Source of the DNA: Lentzea sp. NEAU-D7
GTDB lineage: Bacteria; Actinomycetota; Actinomycetes; Mycobacteriales; Pseudonocardiaceae
DNA: 64,000 nt
Direction of reading: 5' to 3'
NCBI RefSeq assembly: GCF_026242055.1
Contig: NZ_JAPJDL010000015.1
Location: 1-64,000 of the forward strand
In this document: one piece after another, positions 25,132-34,401 of the stretch
Position numbering within the stretch: the stretch's first letter is position 1
Layout of the letters: each line of letters opens with the position of its first letter
The notes under the pieces: generated by a model
What the model was told of the DNA's origin: nothing
Seen by the model: only the letters and a program-made list of their open reading frames with translations
Database searches by the model: none
Made by a program: the position numbers and the translations under genes

Positions 25132-26793
25132 ATGAGGCGACTCGGGGGAGTGCTTGCTGCTGCCGTCCTGTGCGGCGCAGCTGCGGCGTGCACGAACGCG
25201 CCGCCTCCGCCCCTGGTCCCGAAGTCCGAGGCACCTGTCATCACCACCACGGGGCCCAAGGTCACCGAGATCGTGGTCGGCGTGGACGACGTGGCCGGCG
25301 GTTACAACCCGCACGCCCTCGCCGCGCAGAGTCCCATCACGACGGCGTTGAGCTCGCTGCTGCTGCCGAGTCCGTTCAGGCCGGGCAACGACGGCGCGCC
25401 GCAGCTCGACCGGAATCTGATGGTGAGCGCGAAGGTCACCAAGGCCGAGCCGTTCACAGTCACCTACACGATTCGCAAGGACGCCAGCTGGTCGGACAGC
25501 GCTCCGATCGCCGCCGAGGACTTCTACTACCTCTGGCAGCGTATGCGCGCCGAGCCCGGTGTTGTGGATCCGGCGGGTTACCGGCTTGTCAACAACATCA
25601 GCGCCCGCGAGGGCGGCAAGGTCGTCGAGGTGACGTTCGGCAAGCCGTTCCCGGGGTGGCGGAGCCTCTTCTCGAACCTGTTGCCCGCGCACCTGCTCAA
25701 GGACGCGCCCGGCACGTGGTCGAACGTGCTCGCCACCGGGTTCCCGGCCACTGCCGGGCCCTTCCAGGTGCGCAGCCTCGACGAGCCGCGCGGTGAGGTC
25801 GTGCTCGAACGCAGCGACCGGTACTGGGAGGTGCCGACCACGCTCGACCGGGTCGTCATCCGCAGGGCCACGCACAGCGCGATGGCCGAGTCACTGTCCA
25901 AAGGCGACAACCAGGCCGCGCTGCTGCGCGCGGACGCGGCGGACGTGAACCTGCTCAAGGGAATCGAGAAGGTCACCACGAAGCCCGTGCCGCGCAACGA
26001 GGTCGTGCAGGTGCTGCTGCGGCCGGCGAGTGAGCGGCTCGCGGACGTCAAGACGCGCAAGGCGATCGTTGCCGCGCTCGACCGCGACGCGCTCATCGCT
26101 TCCGGGACGCAGAGCGGGCCGAGTGCCTCGTTCCGGGCCGACTCGTACGTGGTGCCGCCCAGCCGTGCCGGGTTCGTGAAGACGATCAACGGGAACACGC
26201 TCGACGCGGCGGCGAGTGAGCAGTTGCTGACCGAGGCCGGCTACTCGAAGGCCGGTGCCGAGTGGCAGAAGGCGGGCAAGGCGCTCAAGCTCCGCATCGC
26301 CGCGCCGGAGAAGGTCGAGCCGTACGTCGGCATCGCGAACCGGATCAAGGCGCAGCTGAAGGAACGCGGCATCGACTCCGAGGTCGTCACGCCGAACGCC
26401 GAGGAGCTCTTCAGCACTCAGCTCACGCAGAAGGACGTCGACATCGCTGTCGTGCCGCGGGTCGACGCGGGGGACACGGCGGCGGCGCTGGCGAGCGAGT
26501 TCGGGTGTGCCGGTGAGGCTCCGGACGGGGCGACGCCCAGCCCGCAGAACGCCGCCGGCTTCTGCGACCCGGCGATCCAGGCGGACATCGAGGCCGCGCT
26601 GAACGGCAAGGTCCTGGTGTCCGACGTGCTGGCGAGGGTCGAGCCGTTGATCGCCGACCAGGCCGTTTCGGTGCCGTTGTTCCAAGTAGTGGATCTACTT
26701 GGTGTGCTTCCCACGGTTTCAGGCGTCGACACCGGGGCACCCCTGGCGGGCGTGCTCAGCGGTGCGCCCGAATGGCGGCGTCTCGACAAGTAG
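25132..26793 (+). CDS. lpqW: LpqW-like substrate-binding-family lipoprotein
   Basis: 553-aa lipoprotein with signal peptide and lipobox (GAAAAC, Cys about 20) and a family-5 extracellular solute-binding fold (ASWSDSAPIAAEDFYYLWQRM, LPAHLLKD). No permease genes sit with it; the transporter downstream has its own binding protein. The position after typA matches Rv1166 lpqW, which in mycobacteria tunes the branch between phosphatidylinositol mannosides and lipoarabinomannan. A PimE-like enzyme is encoded 18 kb away. ATG 25132 has GAGGA upstream. Orthology rests on synteny and fold. Confidence 0.75.
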   Translation: MRRLGGVLAAAVLCGAAAACTNAPPPPLVPKSEAPVITTTGPKVTEIVVGVDDVAGGYNPHALAAQSPITTALSSLLLPSPFRPGNDGAPQLDRNLMVSAKVTKAEPFTVTYTIRKDASWSDSAPIAAEDFYYLWQRMRAEPGVVDPAGYRLVNNISAREGGKVVEVTFGKPFPGWRSLFSNLLPAHLLKDAPGTWSNVLATGFPATAGPFQVRSLDEPRGEVVLERSDRYWEVPTTLDRVVIRRATHSAMAESLSKGDNQAALLRADAADVNLLKGIEKVTTKPVPRNEVVQVLLRPASERLADVKTRKAIVAALDRDALIASGTQSGPSASFRADSYVVPPSRAGFVKTINGNTLDAAASEQLLTEAGYSKAGAEWQKAGKALKLRIAAPEKVEPYVGIANRIKAQLKERGIDSEVVTPNAEELFSTQLTQKDVDIAVVPRVDAGDTAAALASEFGCAGEAPDGATPSPQNAAGFCDPAIQADIEAALNGKVLVSDVLARVEPLIADQAVSVPLFQVVDLLGVLPTVSGVDTGAPLAGVLSGAPEWRRLDK

Positions 26794-27089
26794 TCGAGGG
26801 GTCCGAAAACCGGTTGCGGCCGCCTTTCGCGCGTTGCTACGTTCGGCCGCCGTCGTTGACAGAATTCCGCGTGCCCGGTCAACGAACGCATTCGCCCGGT
26901 AATCGGGCCATTGCGGCCTGCTACAACCTGTTTCCATTGGGTCACGATCGCCCTCCCAGGTAGTGACCGCCGCCTCAACGGGTTCTTACCGTGCTGCCCA
27001 CGATGTGCCGGTTCGGGGCGCGTATGGCACATCACGGTTATGGGCGTGCCGGCCGACCAGGTCACGGCCGCCCAGTGCTAGGAGGGCAC
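26794..27089 (+). other. intergenic region before the peptide transporter operon
   Basis: No gene seen. It contains CGTTGAC (about 26850) and GTCAACG 17 bp further on, an inverted repeat that also offers a TTGACA -35, and TACAAC downstream as a weak -10. Probably the operon promoter with a repressor site. Confidence 0.35.
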
Positions 27090-28877
27090 GTGTCGATGAG
27101 GAGAACCAAAGCACTTCCGGCGATCGCGCTGGTCGCCAGCGCGTCTCTCGTGCTGGGTGCCTGTGGTGGTGGCGGCGGTGGGAGCACCGACGCGAACGGT
27201 GGCGACTCCACCATCGCGGAGATGGCTGTCGCGCGCGGTGAGTCCGCGGACGGCTACACCGCGCCGGAGACCAAGCAGAGCGACCAGGTCGTGGTCTCGA
27301 CGGACAAGGCGTTCACCGCGTACAACAACGCGACCGAGGACGCCAACCAGTCCTACAACACGTTCGCGCTGGTTCTCACGCAGCCGGGTGCGCACATCCT
27401 GAACGGCAACAACAAGTACAGCGTCAACAAGGACGTGATGGAGAGCGTCGAGGTCACCTCGAAGTCTCCGCAGGTCGTGACGTGGAAGCTGAAGAAGGGC
27501 GTCAGCTGGTCCGACGGCGAGGCCTGGGACTGCGACGACTTCTACATGGCGTGGTTCACGCAGAGCAACTCGTCCAAGAAGGCCGACGGCAGCAAGTACT
27601 TCAAGCCGGCCGGCAGCACCGGGTACGACCTGATGACCGGTGAGTGCAAGGACGACCAGACGTTCGTCGGCACCTTCGCCGACCCGTACCCGGACTACAT
27701 CGGCCTGTTCAACAACGACGTTCTCCCCGCGCACATCCTGGAGAAGAACGCCGGCATCGCCGACATCACCAAGCTGAACAAGGACAGCGCGGCCGCTGAC
27801 ATCCAGAAGGCAGCCGACTTCTGGAACGAGAAGTGGAACGGCTTCACCGCGGCGCTCATGCCGGGTGCGGGCCCCTACGTCCTGACGGCCTTCGAGCCGA
27901 ACCAGTCGGTGACGCTGGAGCGCAACCCCAAGTGGGTCGGCAAGCCCGGTGGCCCGTCGAAGATCGTCCTCAAGGCCGTCCCGGACCCCGTCGCGCAGGC
28001 GCAGGCGCTGGAGAACGGCGAGGTCGCCGTCAACTCCATGGCGCAGCCCGACGCGAACGCCGCGACGAAGCTGAAGGGCCTCAGCGCCCAGGGCGTCACG
28101 TTCGGCGCGGGCCCCGGCCTGTCGTTCGAGCACTTCGACATCCAGATGAAGAACCCGGTTCTGTCGAAGGAAGAGATCCGCAAGGCGTTCTTCATGTGCG
28201 TCAAGCGCCAGGACATCATCGACAAGCTGATCTCCGAGGTGCAGGCGGACGCGAAGCCGCTCGGCAGCCTGATCTTCTTCCCGAAGGACGAGGGCTACAA
28301 GGACCTCTACGCCGAGAAGGCCAAGGGCGACCCGGCCGCGGCGAAGAAGATCCTCAGTGACGCGGGCTGGACGCAGGGTGCCGACGGCGTGTTCGCGAAG
28401 GACGGCGTGCGTGCCTCCTTCCGGATCAGCCACACCGACATCCCGCGGCGCAAGCAGACCGTCGAGCTGGTCCAGGGCCAGTGCAAGGAAGCCGGTATCG
28501 AGATCAAGGACGACACCGACCCGAACTTCCTCGACGAGCGCGTGAGCCAGGGTGACTACGACGTCGCGCTGTTCGCGTGGTCCGGTGGCCCGACCAAGAG
28601 CGACAAGAAGTCGATCTACGAGACGGGCGGTGGCCAGAACTGGCAGAACCTGACCGTCCCGGCCGCGGACGAGGCCTTCAAGTCGGCCGTGTCCCAGACG
28701 TCGATCGCGGACTCGCTCAAGTACTTCCAGAAGGCCGACGAGGAGATCTCGAACGCCTACGCGTCGCTCCCGCTCTTCCAGATGCCGAACATGTGGGCGT
28801 TCAAGGGGCTCGACCGCGTGTACTTCCAGAGCTACTACGGCGCGCTTTGGAACGCCAACGAGTGGCAGACCAAGTAA
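27090..28877 (+). CDS. peptide ABC transporter substrate-binding lipoprotein
   Basis: 595 aa. Signal peptide with lipobox LGACGG, then a family-5 solute-binding fold (GVSWSDGEAWDCDDFYMAW, VLPAHILEKN, GAGPYVLTAFEPNQSVTLERNPKWVG appears in segments). It should bind oligopeptides or dipeptides and hand them to the DppB/DppC permeases. GTG 27090 follows AGGAGGGCAC; ATG 27096 is possible. A strong hairpin lies between it and the permease genes, which probably gives the binding protein more transcript than the rest of the operon. Confidence 0.9.
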   Translation: MSMRRTKALPAIALVASASLVLGACGGGGGGSTDANGGDSTIAEMAVARGESADGYTAPETKQSDQVVVSTDKAFTAYNNATEDANQSYNTFALVLTQPGAHILNGNNKYSVNKDVMESVEVTSKSPQVVTWKLKKGVSWSDGEAWDCDDFYMAWFTQSNSSKKADGSKYFKPAGSTGYDLMTGECKDDQTFVGTFADPYPDYIGLFNNDVLPAHILEKNAGIADITKLNKDSAAADIQKAADFWNEKWNGFTAALMPGAGPYVLTAFEPNQSVTLERNPKWVGKPGGPSKIVLKAVPDPVAQAQALENGEVAVNSMAQPDANAATKLKGLSAQGVTFGAGPGLSFEHFDIQMKNPVLSKEEIRKAFFMCVKRQDIIDKLISEVQADAKPLGSLIFFPKDEGYKDLYAEKAKGDPAAAKKILSDAGWTQGADGVFAKDGVRASFRISHTDIPRRKQTVELVQGQCKEAGIEIKDDTDPNFLDERVSQGDYDVALFAWSGGPTKSDKKSIYETGGGQNWQNLTVPAADEAFKSAVSQTSIADSLKYFQKADEEISNAYASLPLFQMPNMWAFKGLDRVYFQSYYGALWNANEWQTK

Positions 28878-28909
28878 ATCGCCATAGCTGAAGTGCGCAA
28901 CGCCTGACC

Positions 28910-28942
28910 GGGCGGGGCCGGACCACGAGTCCGGCCCCGCCC
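28910..28942 (+). terminator. intra-operon hairpin after the binding-protein gene
   Basis: Perfect 14-bp stem (28910-28923 with 28929-28942) and a 5-nt loop, no T-run. Likely partial terminator or RNA-stabilising structure that sets different levels for the binding protein and the permeases. Confidence 0.75.
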
Positions 28943-28971
28943 GAGCCGGGTTGCCCCCTAGGAGCCCCGCC

Positions 28972-29970
28972 GTGATCCGCTACATCATTCGACGGCTGCT
29001 GATCTCCATACCCATCCTGCTGATCGGCAGCTTCGCCTGTTACGTCCTCGTCGCCACCGCCGGAAACCCCTTGGCGGAAATGCGATTCCGGCCTGGCGTC
29101 ACCGAAGCCGACATCAAGGCCGCCGAGGTCGCCCTCGGCTTGGACAAGCCGGTCTTCATCCGCTACTGGAACTGGCTCACCGACTTCCTGTCCGGTGACT
29201 GGGGCCAGAGCATCGCCCTCGGTCAGGCCAAGACCGCTGTCTTCCCGGCCGTCACCGACGCGCTGTGGACCACCGGACGCCTCGTCATCGGCGCCGAACT
29301 CCTCGCTCTGACACTGGGAGTCTCGGTCGGCGTGCTCGCCGCCGTGCGCCAGTACTCGATCTTCGACTACCTGGCGACCAGCACCGCGTTCCTCATGTTC
29401 TCGATGCCGATCTTCTGCGTCGCGGTCATCGTGAAGAACTACGGCATCCAGTTCAACAACGTCCTGGAGTCGATGGGGCTGGACCGCTGGCTCACCACCG
29501 CGGGCCCGCGGCCGGGTGGTTTCACCGGCAGCTTCGGTGAAGTGATCTTCAAGTACACCGGCACGTTCCTGCTGCCGACGGTCGCGCTGATGCTGATCAG
29601 CTTCGCCGCCTACAGCCGGTTCGAACGCGCCTCCATGCTGGAGATCCTGCACTCGGACTTCGTGCGCACCGCGCGGGCGAAGGGCATCTCGCAGGGCCGC
29701 GTGATCTTCAAGCACGCGTTCCGCAACGCGCTCATCCCGGTGTCCACGCTGTTCTCGCTGAACTTCGGTGCCGTGCTGTCCGGCGCGATCATCACCGAGA
29801 CCGTGTTCGGCTGGGCCGGCATGGGCACGCTGCTGGTCAACTCCGTGCGGCAGTTCGACCCGCCGATGCTGATGGGCTGGCTCGCCGTCACGGCGACCCT
29901 GATCGTGCTGTTCAACCTGATCGCCGACGTCGTGTACGGCATCCTCGACCCTAGGATTCGCCTTGGCTAA
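28972..29970 (+). CDS. dppB: peptide ABC transporter permease, DppB type
   Basis: 332 aa with six membrane helices; the N-terminal MIRYIIRRLLISIPILLIGS is the hallmark of DppB/OppB. The EAA loop is FVRTARAKGISQGRVIFKHAFRNA. GTG 28972 has AGGAG 8 nt upstream. It forms a heterodimer with DppC. The peptide specificity cannot be read from sequence. Confidence 0.93.
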   Translation: MIRYIIRRLLISIPILLIGSFACYVLVATAGNPLAEMRFRPGVTEADIKAAEVALGLDKPVFIRYWNWLTDFLSGDWGQSIALGQAKTAVFPAVTDALWTTGRLVIGAELLALTLGVSVGVLAAVRQYSIFDYLATSTAFLMFSMPIFCVAVIVKNYGIQFNNVLESMGLDRWLTTAGPRPGGFTGSFGEVIFKYTGTFLLPTVALMLISFAAYSRFERASMLEILHSDFVRTARAKGISQGRVIFKHAFRNALIPVSTLFSLNFGAVLSGAIITETVFGWAGMGTLLVNSVRQFDPPMLMGWLAVTATLIVLFNLIADVVYGILDPRIRLG

Positions 29971-30895
29971 CATCAACTTGGCGTCCGAGGGCGGCGTGGT
30001 GAACAGCGCTCCCGAGTCCGGTTCCCACGAGTTCGACGCCACCAAGACCCGCACGCAGGGCCAGCTCGTCCTGCGGCGCTTCCTGCGCCACCGGCTCGCG
30101 ATGGTGAGCCTCGGCGTCTTCGTCTTCCTCGTGCTGTTCGCGTTCGTCGGTCCGTTCGTCTGGACCTACGACTACGAGGACGTGACCAGCAAGTCCTACC
30201 AGCCGATGAGCGGCACCCACCCGCTCGGCACCACCCAGGTGGGCAAGGACATGCTCGCGCTGCTCATGCGCGGCACGGCCTACTCGCTGCAGATCGCGTT
30301 GATCGTGGCCGCGCTGGCGACCGCGATCGGCGTGACGTTCGGTGCCCTGGCGGGATATCTGCGCGGCTTCATCGACACGGTGCTGATGCGCCTCGTCGAC
30401 CTGCTGCTGATCATCCCGCAGATCGCGGTCGCCGCGATCGTCGTCAAGGGCTTCTCCGGCAGCTGGTACGTCGTCGCGCTGGTGCTCGCCGCGTTCGCGT
30501 GGATGTCGATCGCGCGCATCACCCGCGGTGAGACGCTTTCCTTGGCGCAGCGGGAGTTCATCGAGGCGGCGCGGGCGTGTGGCGCCTCGACGCCGCGCAT
30601 CATCTTCAAGCACCTCGTGCCGAACATGATCGGCAGCATCACGGTCAACGCCACGCTGGCGATCGCCGCCGCGGTGCTGACCGAGGCCGCGCTGTCGTTC
30701 CTGGGACTGGGCGTCCAGCCCCCGGACACGTCGCTCGGCGTGATCGTGCTCGAGAACTACGGGCAGTTCATGAACCGGCCGTGGCTGTTCTGGGGCCCGT
30801 TCATCGTGCTCGTGTCGCTCTCCTTGGCCGTCAACTTCATCGGTGACGGCCTGCGCGACGCGTTCGACCCGAGGCAGACGAAGGTGCGTGCCTGA
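29963..30895 (+). CDS. dppC: peptide ABC transporter permease, DppC type
   Basis: 310 aa with a long hydrophilic N-terminus, then RRFLRHRLAMVSLGVFVFL, an extracytoplasmic loop HPLGTTQVGKDMLALLMRG and an EAA loop FIEAARACGASTPRIIFKHLVPN, all typical of DppC/OppC. The TTG at 29963 overlaps the dppB stop; a GTG at 29996 with GAGGGCGG upstream is a reasonable alternative and would drop 11 residues. Confidence 0.92.
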   Translation: MANINLASEGGVVNSAPESGSHEFDATKTRTQGQLVLRRFLRHRLAMVSLGVFVFLVLFAFVGPFVWTYDYEDVTSKSYQPMSGTHPLGTTQVGKDMLALLMRGTAYSLQIALIVAALATAIGVTFGALAGYLRGFIDTVLMRLVDLLLIIPQIAVAAIVVKGFSGSWYVVALVLAAFAWMSIARITRGETLSLAQREFIEAARACGASTPRIIFKHLVPNMIGSITVNATLAIAAAVLTEAALSFLGLGVQPPDTSLGVIVLENYGQFMNRPWLFWGPFIVLVSLSLAVNFIGDGLRDAFDPRQTKVRA

Positions 30896-32055
30896 TGAGT
30901 GTTTCCGAACTGACGGAGGACTTCCTGCCCTCCAACACCACCGCGCCGCTGCTCTCGGTCAAGGACCTGTCGGTCACCTTCCCGACCGACGACGGCGACG
31001 TCCGCGCCGTGCGCAACGTCTCGTTCGACCTCAACCCCGGCGACGTGCTGGGCATCGTCGGCGAGTCGGGCTCCGGCAAGTCGGTGTCGTCCATGGCGAT
31101 CATGGGGCTGCTGCCCAAGAACGCCGTCATCGAGGGCTCGATCCGCTATCGCGGTGAGGAGCTGAACGGTCGCACCTACAAGCAGATGCAACCGTTCCGC
31201 AGCAAGCACATCTCGATGATCTTCCAGGACCCGATGACGTCGCTGAACCCCGTCTACACCGTGGGGTGGCAGCTCGCCGAGACCTACCGCGCGCACCACG
31301 ACGTTTCGAAGAAGGCGGCGTGGGCCAAGGCGGTCGAGGCGCTGGAACTGGTCGGCATCCCGCAGCCGGACAAGCGCGCGGCGCAGTACCCGCACGAGTT
31401 CTCCGGCGGCATGCGGCAGCGCGTGGTCATCGCGATGGCGATCATCAACGACCCCAGCGTGATCATCGCCGACGAGCCGACCACCGCGCTCGACGTGACG
31501 GTGCAGGCGCAGATCCTCGACACCATGCTGCGGCTGCAGGCCGAGACCGACGCGGCGATCGTCATGATCACGCACGACCTCGGCGTGGTCGCGGGCATGG
31601 TCAACCGCGTGCAGGTGATGTACGGCGGCACCGTGGTCGAGTCCGGCCCGGTCGACGACGTCTTCGAACGGCCGCGGATGCCCTACACGGTGGGACTTCT
31701 GGGTTCGGTCCCGAACCCGGCCACCCTGGGCAAGCGGCTCACCCCGATCAAGGGCGCGCCGCCGTCGCTGGTGAACCTGCCGAGCGGCTGCTCGTTCTCG
31801 CCGCGCTGCCCGCTCGTCGCCGACGTGTGCCACGAGTGGGAACCGCTGCTGGAGCAGGCCGGTGCCGCGAACCACACGACGCGGTGCCACCGCTGGGAGC
31901 ACCTGGCGACGATCGAGACGCCGCAGAGGCTGTTCCTGCACGACGAGATCGGCACGGTGGAGAACCCGGCCGCGTTCGCCGCGGCCAACCCCGACGAGTC
32001 GCTCGAAGTGACCGCCGTGCACGGGTCTTTGATCACGGATGAGGAGGCGAAGTGA
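30895..32055 (+). CDS. dppD: peptide ABC transporter ATP-binding protein, DppD type
   Basis: 386 aa. Walker A GESGSGKS, Q-loop MIFQDPMTSLNP, signature FSGGMRQR, Walker B VIIADEPTTALD, H-loop MITHD. A C-terminal oligopeptide/dipeptide domain carries Cys residues (CSFSPRCPLVADVC and a further TRCHRW) that bind an iron-sulphur cluster in some DppD proteins. The ATG shares a base with the dppC stop. Confidence 0.93.
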   Translation: MSVSELTEDFLPSNTTAPLLSVKDLSVTFPTDDGDVRAVRNVSFDLNPGDVLGIVGESGSGKSVSSMAIMGLLPKNAVIEGSIRYRGEELNGRTYKQMQPFRSKHISMIFQDPMTSLNPVYTVGWQLAETYRAHHDVSKKAAWAKAVEALELVGIPQPDKRAAQYPHEFSGGMRQRVVIAMAIINDPSVIIADEPTTALDVTVQAQILDTMLRLQAETDAAIVMITHDLGVVAGMVNRVQVMYGGTVVESGPVDDVFERPRMPYTVGLLGSVPNPATLGKRLTPIKGAPPSLVNLPSGCSFSPRCPLVADVCHEWEPLLEQAGAANHTTRCHRWEHLATIETPQRLFLHDEIGTVENPAAFAAANPDESLEVTAVHGSLITDEEAK

Positions 32056-33044
32056 CCGCGCCACTGCTGGAGGTCACCGACCTCGTCAAGGAGTTCCCCG
32101 TGCGGGGCAAGGGGATCATCCCGCGCAACACCGGCACGGTGCAGGCCGTGTCCGGGGTGTCGTTCGCGCTGCAGCCCGGTGAGACGCTCGGCCTCGTCGG
32201 CGAGTCCGGCTGCGGCAAGTCCACGACCGGGCGCGCGATCCTGCAGCTGCACAAGCCGACCTCGGGCTCGGTGAAGTTCGAGGGCCGCGAGCTGACGACC
32301 ATGAGCAGCAAGCAGTTGCGGCCGCTGCGCAAGGACATCCAGATCGTCTTCCAGGACCCGTACGCGTCGCTGAACCCCAAGTGGCAGGTCAACGACATCA
32401 TCGCGGAACCCCTGGTGATCCACGGTGTCGAGGGCGGCGTGCAGCGGCGGGTCAACGAGCTGATGGAGCTCGTGGGCCTGAACCCCGAGCACCGCAGCCG
32501 TTACGCGCACGAGTTCTCCGGCGGTCAGCGGCAGCGCATCGGCATCGCCCGTGCCCTGGCGCTGAACCCGCGGTTCCTGGTGCTGGACGAGCCGGTGTCC
32601 GCTTTGGACGTCTCGGTGCAGGCCGGTGTCGTGAACCTGTTGGAGGAGCTGCAGGAACGGCTCGGGCTCGCCTACCTGTTCGTCGCGCACGACCTCTCGG
32701 TGGTGCGGCACATCTCGGACCGGGTCGCGGTCATGTACCTCGGCAAGATCATCGAGATGGGCGAGCGCGAGGCCATCTACGGCAAGCCGATGCACCCGTA
32801 CACGCAGGCGTTGCTGTCCGCGGTGCCGATGCCGGACCCGAAGGCGGAGCGCAAGCGCCAGCGGATCGTGCTGACCGGCGACGTGCCGTCGCCGGTCAAC
32901 CCGCCGTCCGGTTGCCGGTTCCGCACGCGGTGCTGGAAGGCCCAGGACATCTGCGCCACCGAGGAACCGAAGCTGGAAAGGCGTGGTGGGCCGGAAGGAA
33001 CGTTGTCCGCGTGCCACTTCGCCGAGGAACGCGTGGTCGTCTAG
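32052..33044 (+). CDS. dppF: peptide ABC transporter ATP-binding protein, DppF type
   Basis: 330 aa. Walker A GESGCGKST, Q-loop VFQDPYASLNPKW, signature FSGGQRQR, Walker B LVLDEPVSALD, H-loop VAHD. The C-terminal domain has Cys residues in PSGCRFRTRCWKAQDICA. The GTG start overlaps dppD by 4 nt. Last gene of the binding protein-BCDF operon, followed by a strong terminator. Confidence 0.94.
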   Translation: MTAPLLEVTDLVKEFPVRGKGIIPRNTGTVQAVSGVSFALQPGETLGLVGESGCGKSTTGRAILQLHKPTSGSVKFEGRELTTMSSKQLRPLRKDIQIVFQDPYASLNPKWQVNDIIAEPLVIHGVEGGVQRRVNELMELVGLNPEHRSRYAHEFSGGQRQRIGIARALALNPRFLVLDEPVSALDVSVQAGVVNLLEELQERLGLAYLFVAHDLSVVRHISDRVAVMYLGKIIEMGEREAIYGKPMHPYTQALLSAVPMPDPKAERKRQRIVLTGDVPSPVNPPSGCRFRTRCWKAQDICATEEPKLERRGGPEGTLSACHFAEERVVV

Positions 33045-33055
33045 AAGCCGGTCGT

Positions 33056-33092
33056 CGAGTGGTCGTGGTCGCGGGACGACCACGACCACTCG
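33056..33092. terminator. terminator after the dpp operon
   Basis: Perfect 16-bp stem CGAGTGGTCGTGGTCG (33056-33071) with its complement at 33077-33092, loop CGGGA. No U-tract. Confidence 0.75.
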
Positions 33093-33128
33093 GCGCGGGT
33101 GCGGCGGAACCACCCTTGGGCCAACCTT

Positions 33129-33134
33129 TACTCT
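33129..33134 (+). promoter_or_regulatory. -10 hexamer TACTCT for leaderless mshB
   Basis: 6 nt before GTG 33141. Confidence 0.55.
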
Positions 33135-33140
33135 TTTCCA

Positions 33141-33977
33141 GTGACGCTGACTGCCCCACCACGGTTGCTCTTCGTGCACGCCCACCCGGACGACGAGAGT
33201 CTCTGGACCGGCGGCACCATCGCGCGCTACGCCTCGGCCGGCGCGCACGTCACCGTCGTCACCTGCACGCTGGGCGAAGAGGGCGAGATCATCCCGCCCG
33301 CGCTGGCGAACCTCGCCGCCGACGCCGCCGACCAGCTGGGTGGATACCGGGTGGGTGAGCTGAGATCAGCCTGCGCCGCACTCGGTGTGACGGACCACCG
33401 GTTCCTCGGCGGCATCGGCCGGTGGCGCGACTCCGGCATGGTCGACGTGCCGTCCAACGCCAAGCCCCGCGCGTTCGTCCAGGGACCGCTCGACGACCAG
33501 ACCGCCCAGCTGGTCGAGATCCTGCGCGAGGTCAAGCCCCAGGTCGTCGTGAGCTACGACGCGTTCGGTGGTTACGGCCACCCGGACCACATCCGCGCGC
33601 ACGAGATCACGGTCGCCGCGTGCGCCCAGGTCTCCGAGGTCGAGCGGGTCTTCTACGCGGTGACGTCCCGCGACGCCACGAACGCCGGGGTGGCCGCGCT
33701 GGAGAACGTCCCCGAGGCGTTCCGGCTGCCCGAGCCGGGCGAGCTCCCGGTGACACCCGATGAAGAGATCACAACGGTTGTCGACGTGTCGGAGCACCTG
33801 ACGGCCAAGCGCCGCGCGTTGCGTGCACACTCGACGCAGGTCAGTGTGTGGGACGGCGGGTACGCGCTGTCGAACAACATCGCGCAGCCGCTGGTCGGTG
33901 CCGAGTACTACGTGCTCGCGAAGGGCTCGCCGGAGGGCGCGGCCGCGGATCTGTTCGGAGGACTGGGTGACAGGTAG
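33141..33977 (+). CDS. mshB: N-acetyl-GlcN-Ins deacetylase (mycothiol biosynthesis)
   Basis: 278-aa zinc deacetylase of the PIG-L/LmbE family. It removes acetate from 1-O-(2-acetamido-2-deoxy-glucosyl)-myo-inositol, the second committed stage of mycothiol synthesis. The metal motif is HAHPDDE (His15, Asp18) with the second part GGYGHPDH near 147. Its presence places the organism among mycothiol-producing actinobacteria. GTG 33141 is favoured by the -10 box; a start at 33099 would add a poor N-terminus. Confidence 0.94.
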   Translation: MTLTAPPRLLFVHAHPDDESLWTGGTIARYASAGAHVTVVTCTLGEEGEIIPPALANLAADAADQLGGYRVGELRSACAALGVTDHRFLGGIGRWRDSGMVDVPSNAKPRAFVQGPLDDQTAQLVEILREVKPQVVVSYDAFGGYGHPDHIRAHEITVAACAQVSEVERVFYAVTSRDATNAGVAALENVPEAFRLPEPGELPVTPDEEITTVVDVSEHLTAKRRALRAHSTQVSVWDGGYALSNNIAQPLVGAEYYVLAKGSPEGAAADLFGGLGDR

Positions 33978-34401
33978 CTGGCGAGTCGTCTTCCTGCTGC
34001 TCCTGTGCGTCGAGGCAGCAGTGCTCGCCGTGCTCGAAACGATGTTCCTGCCCCTGCGCTTCGACGGCACGCTGCTGCCGGACCTGGGCGGCTGGCCGTT
34101 CCCGATCATGATCATCGTGGCGGGCGTGACGACGCCCCTGCTGGTGTCGTGGGCGGCGGGGCTGTCCCAGAAGGTCCTGACCGCCGCGCTGCCGCTGCTG
34201 GTCTGGTTCTTCACGCTGCTGGTGTTCGGCTACCTGGAGCCGGGCTCCAACAGCAGCACGCCCCTCGTGCTGCTGCAGGACTGGCGGGGGCTGTTGATGT
34301 TCGCCGCCGGCACGTTCCCCGGCGCGGTGGCCGTCGGGGCCGTGATGGCGCGCAACGCGGCCAACCGGCCTGGCCTCTACGAGACCGCCGGGATCCAGTA
34401 G
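33967..34401 (+). CDS. four-helix membrane protein, Rv1171-like
   Basis: 144 aa, four predicted transmembrane helices, no recognised domain. GTG 33967 lies inside the last codons of mshB (11-nt overlap), so the two are coupled; the same pair occurs in mycobacteria as Rv1170-Rv1171 as I recall. The function is unknown, and the tight link to mshB is the only clue. The last 25 nt overlap the convergent acetyltransferase gene. Confidence 0.8.
   Translation: MTGSWRVVFLLLLCVEAAVLAVLETMFLPLRFDGTLLPDLGGWPFPIMIIVAGVTTPLLVSWAAGLSQKVLTAALPLLVWFFTLLVFGYLEPGSNSSTPLVLLQDWRGLLMFAAGTFPGAVAVGAVMARNAANRPGLYETAGIQ

Noticed and set aside
30757..33248. Long minus-strand frames opposite the dpp ATPase genes
   Set aside because: Reverse readings of two conserved ABC ATPases, His/Arg/Val-rich without motifs.
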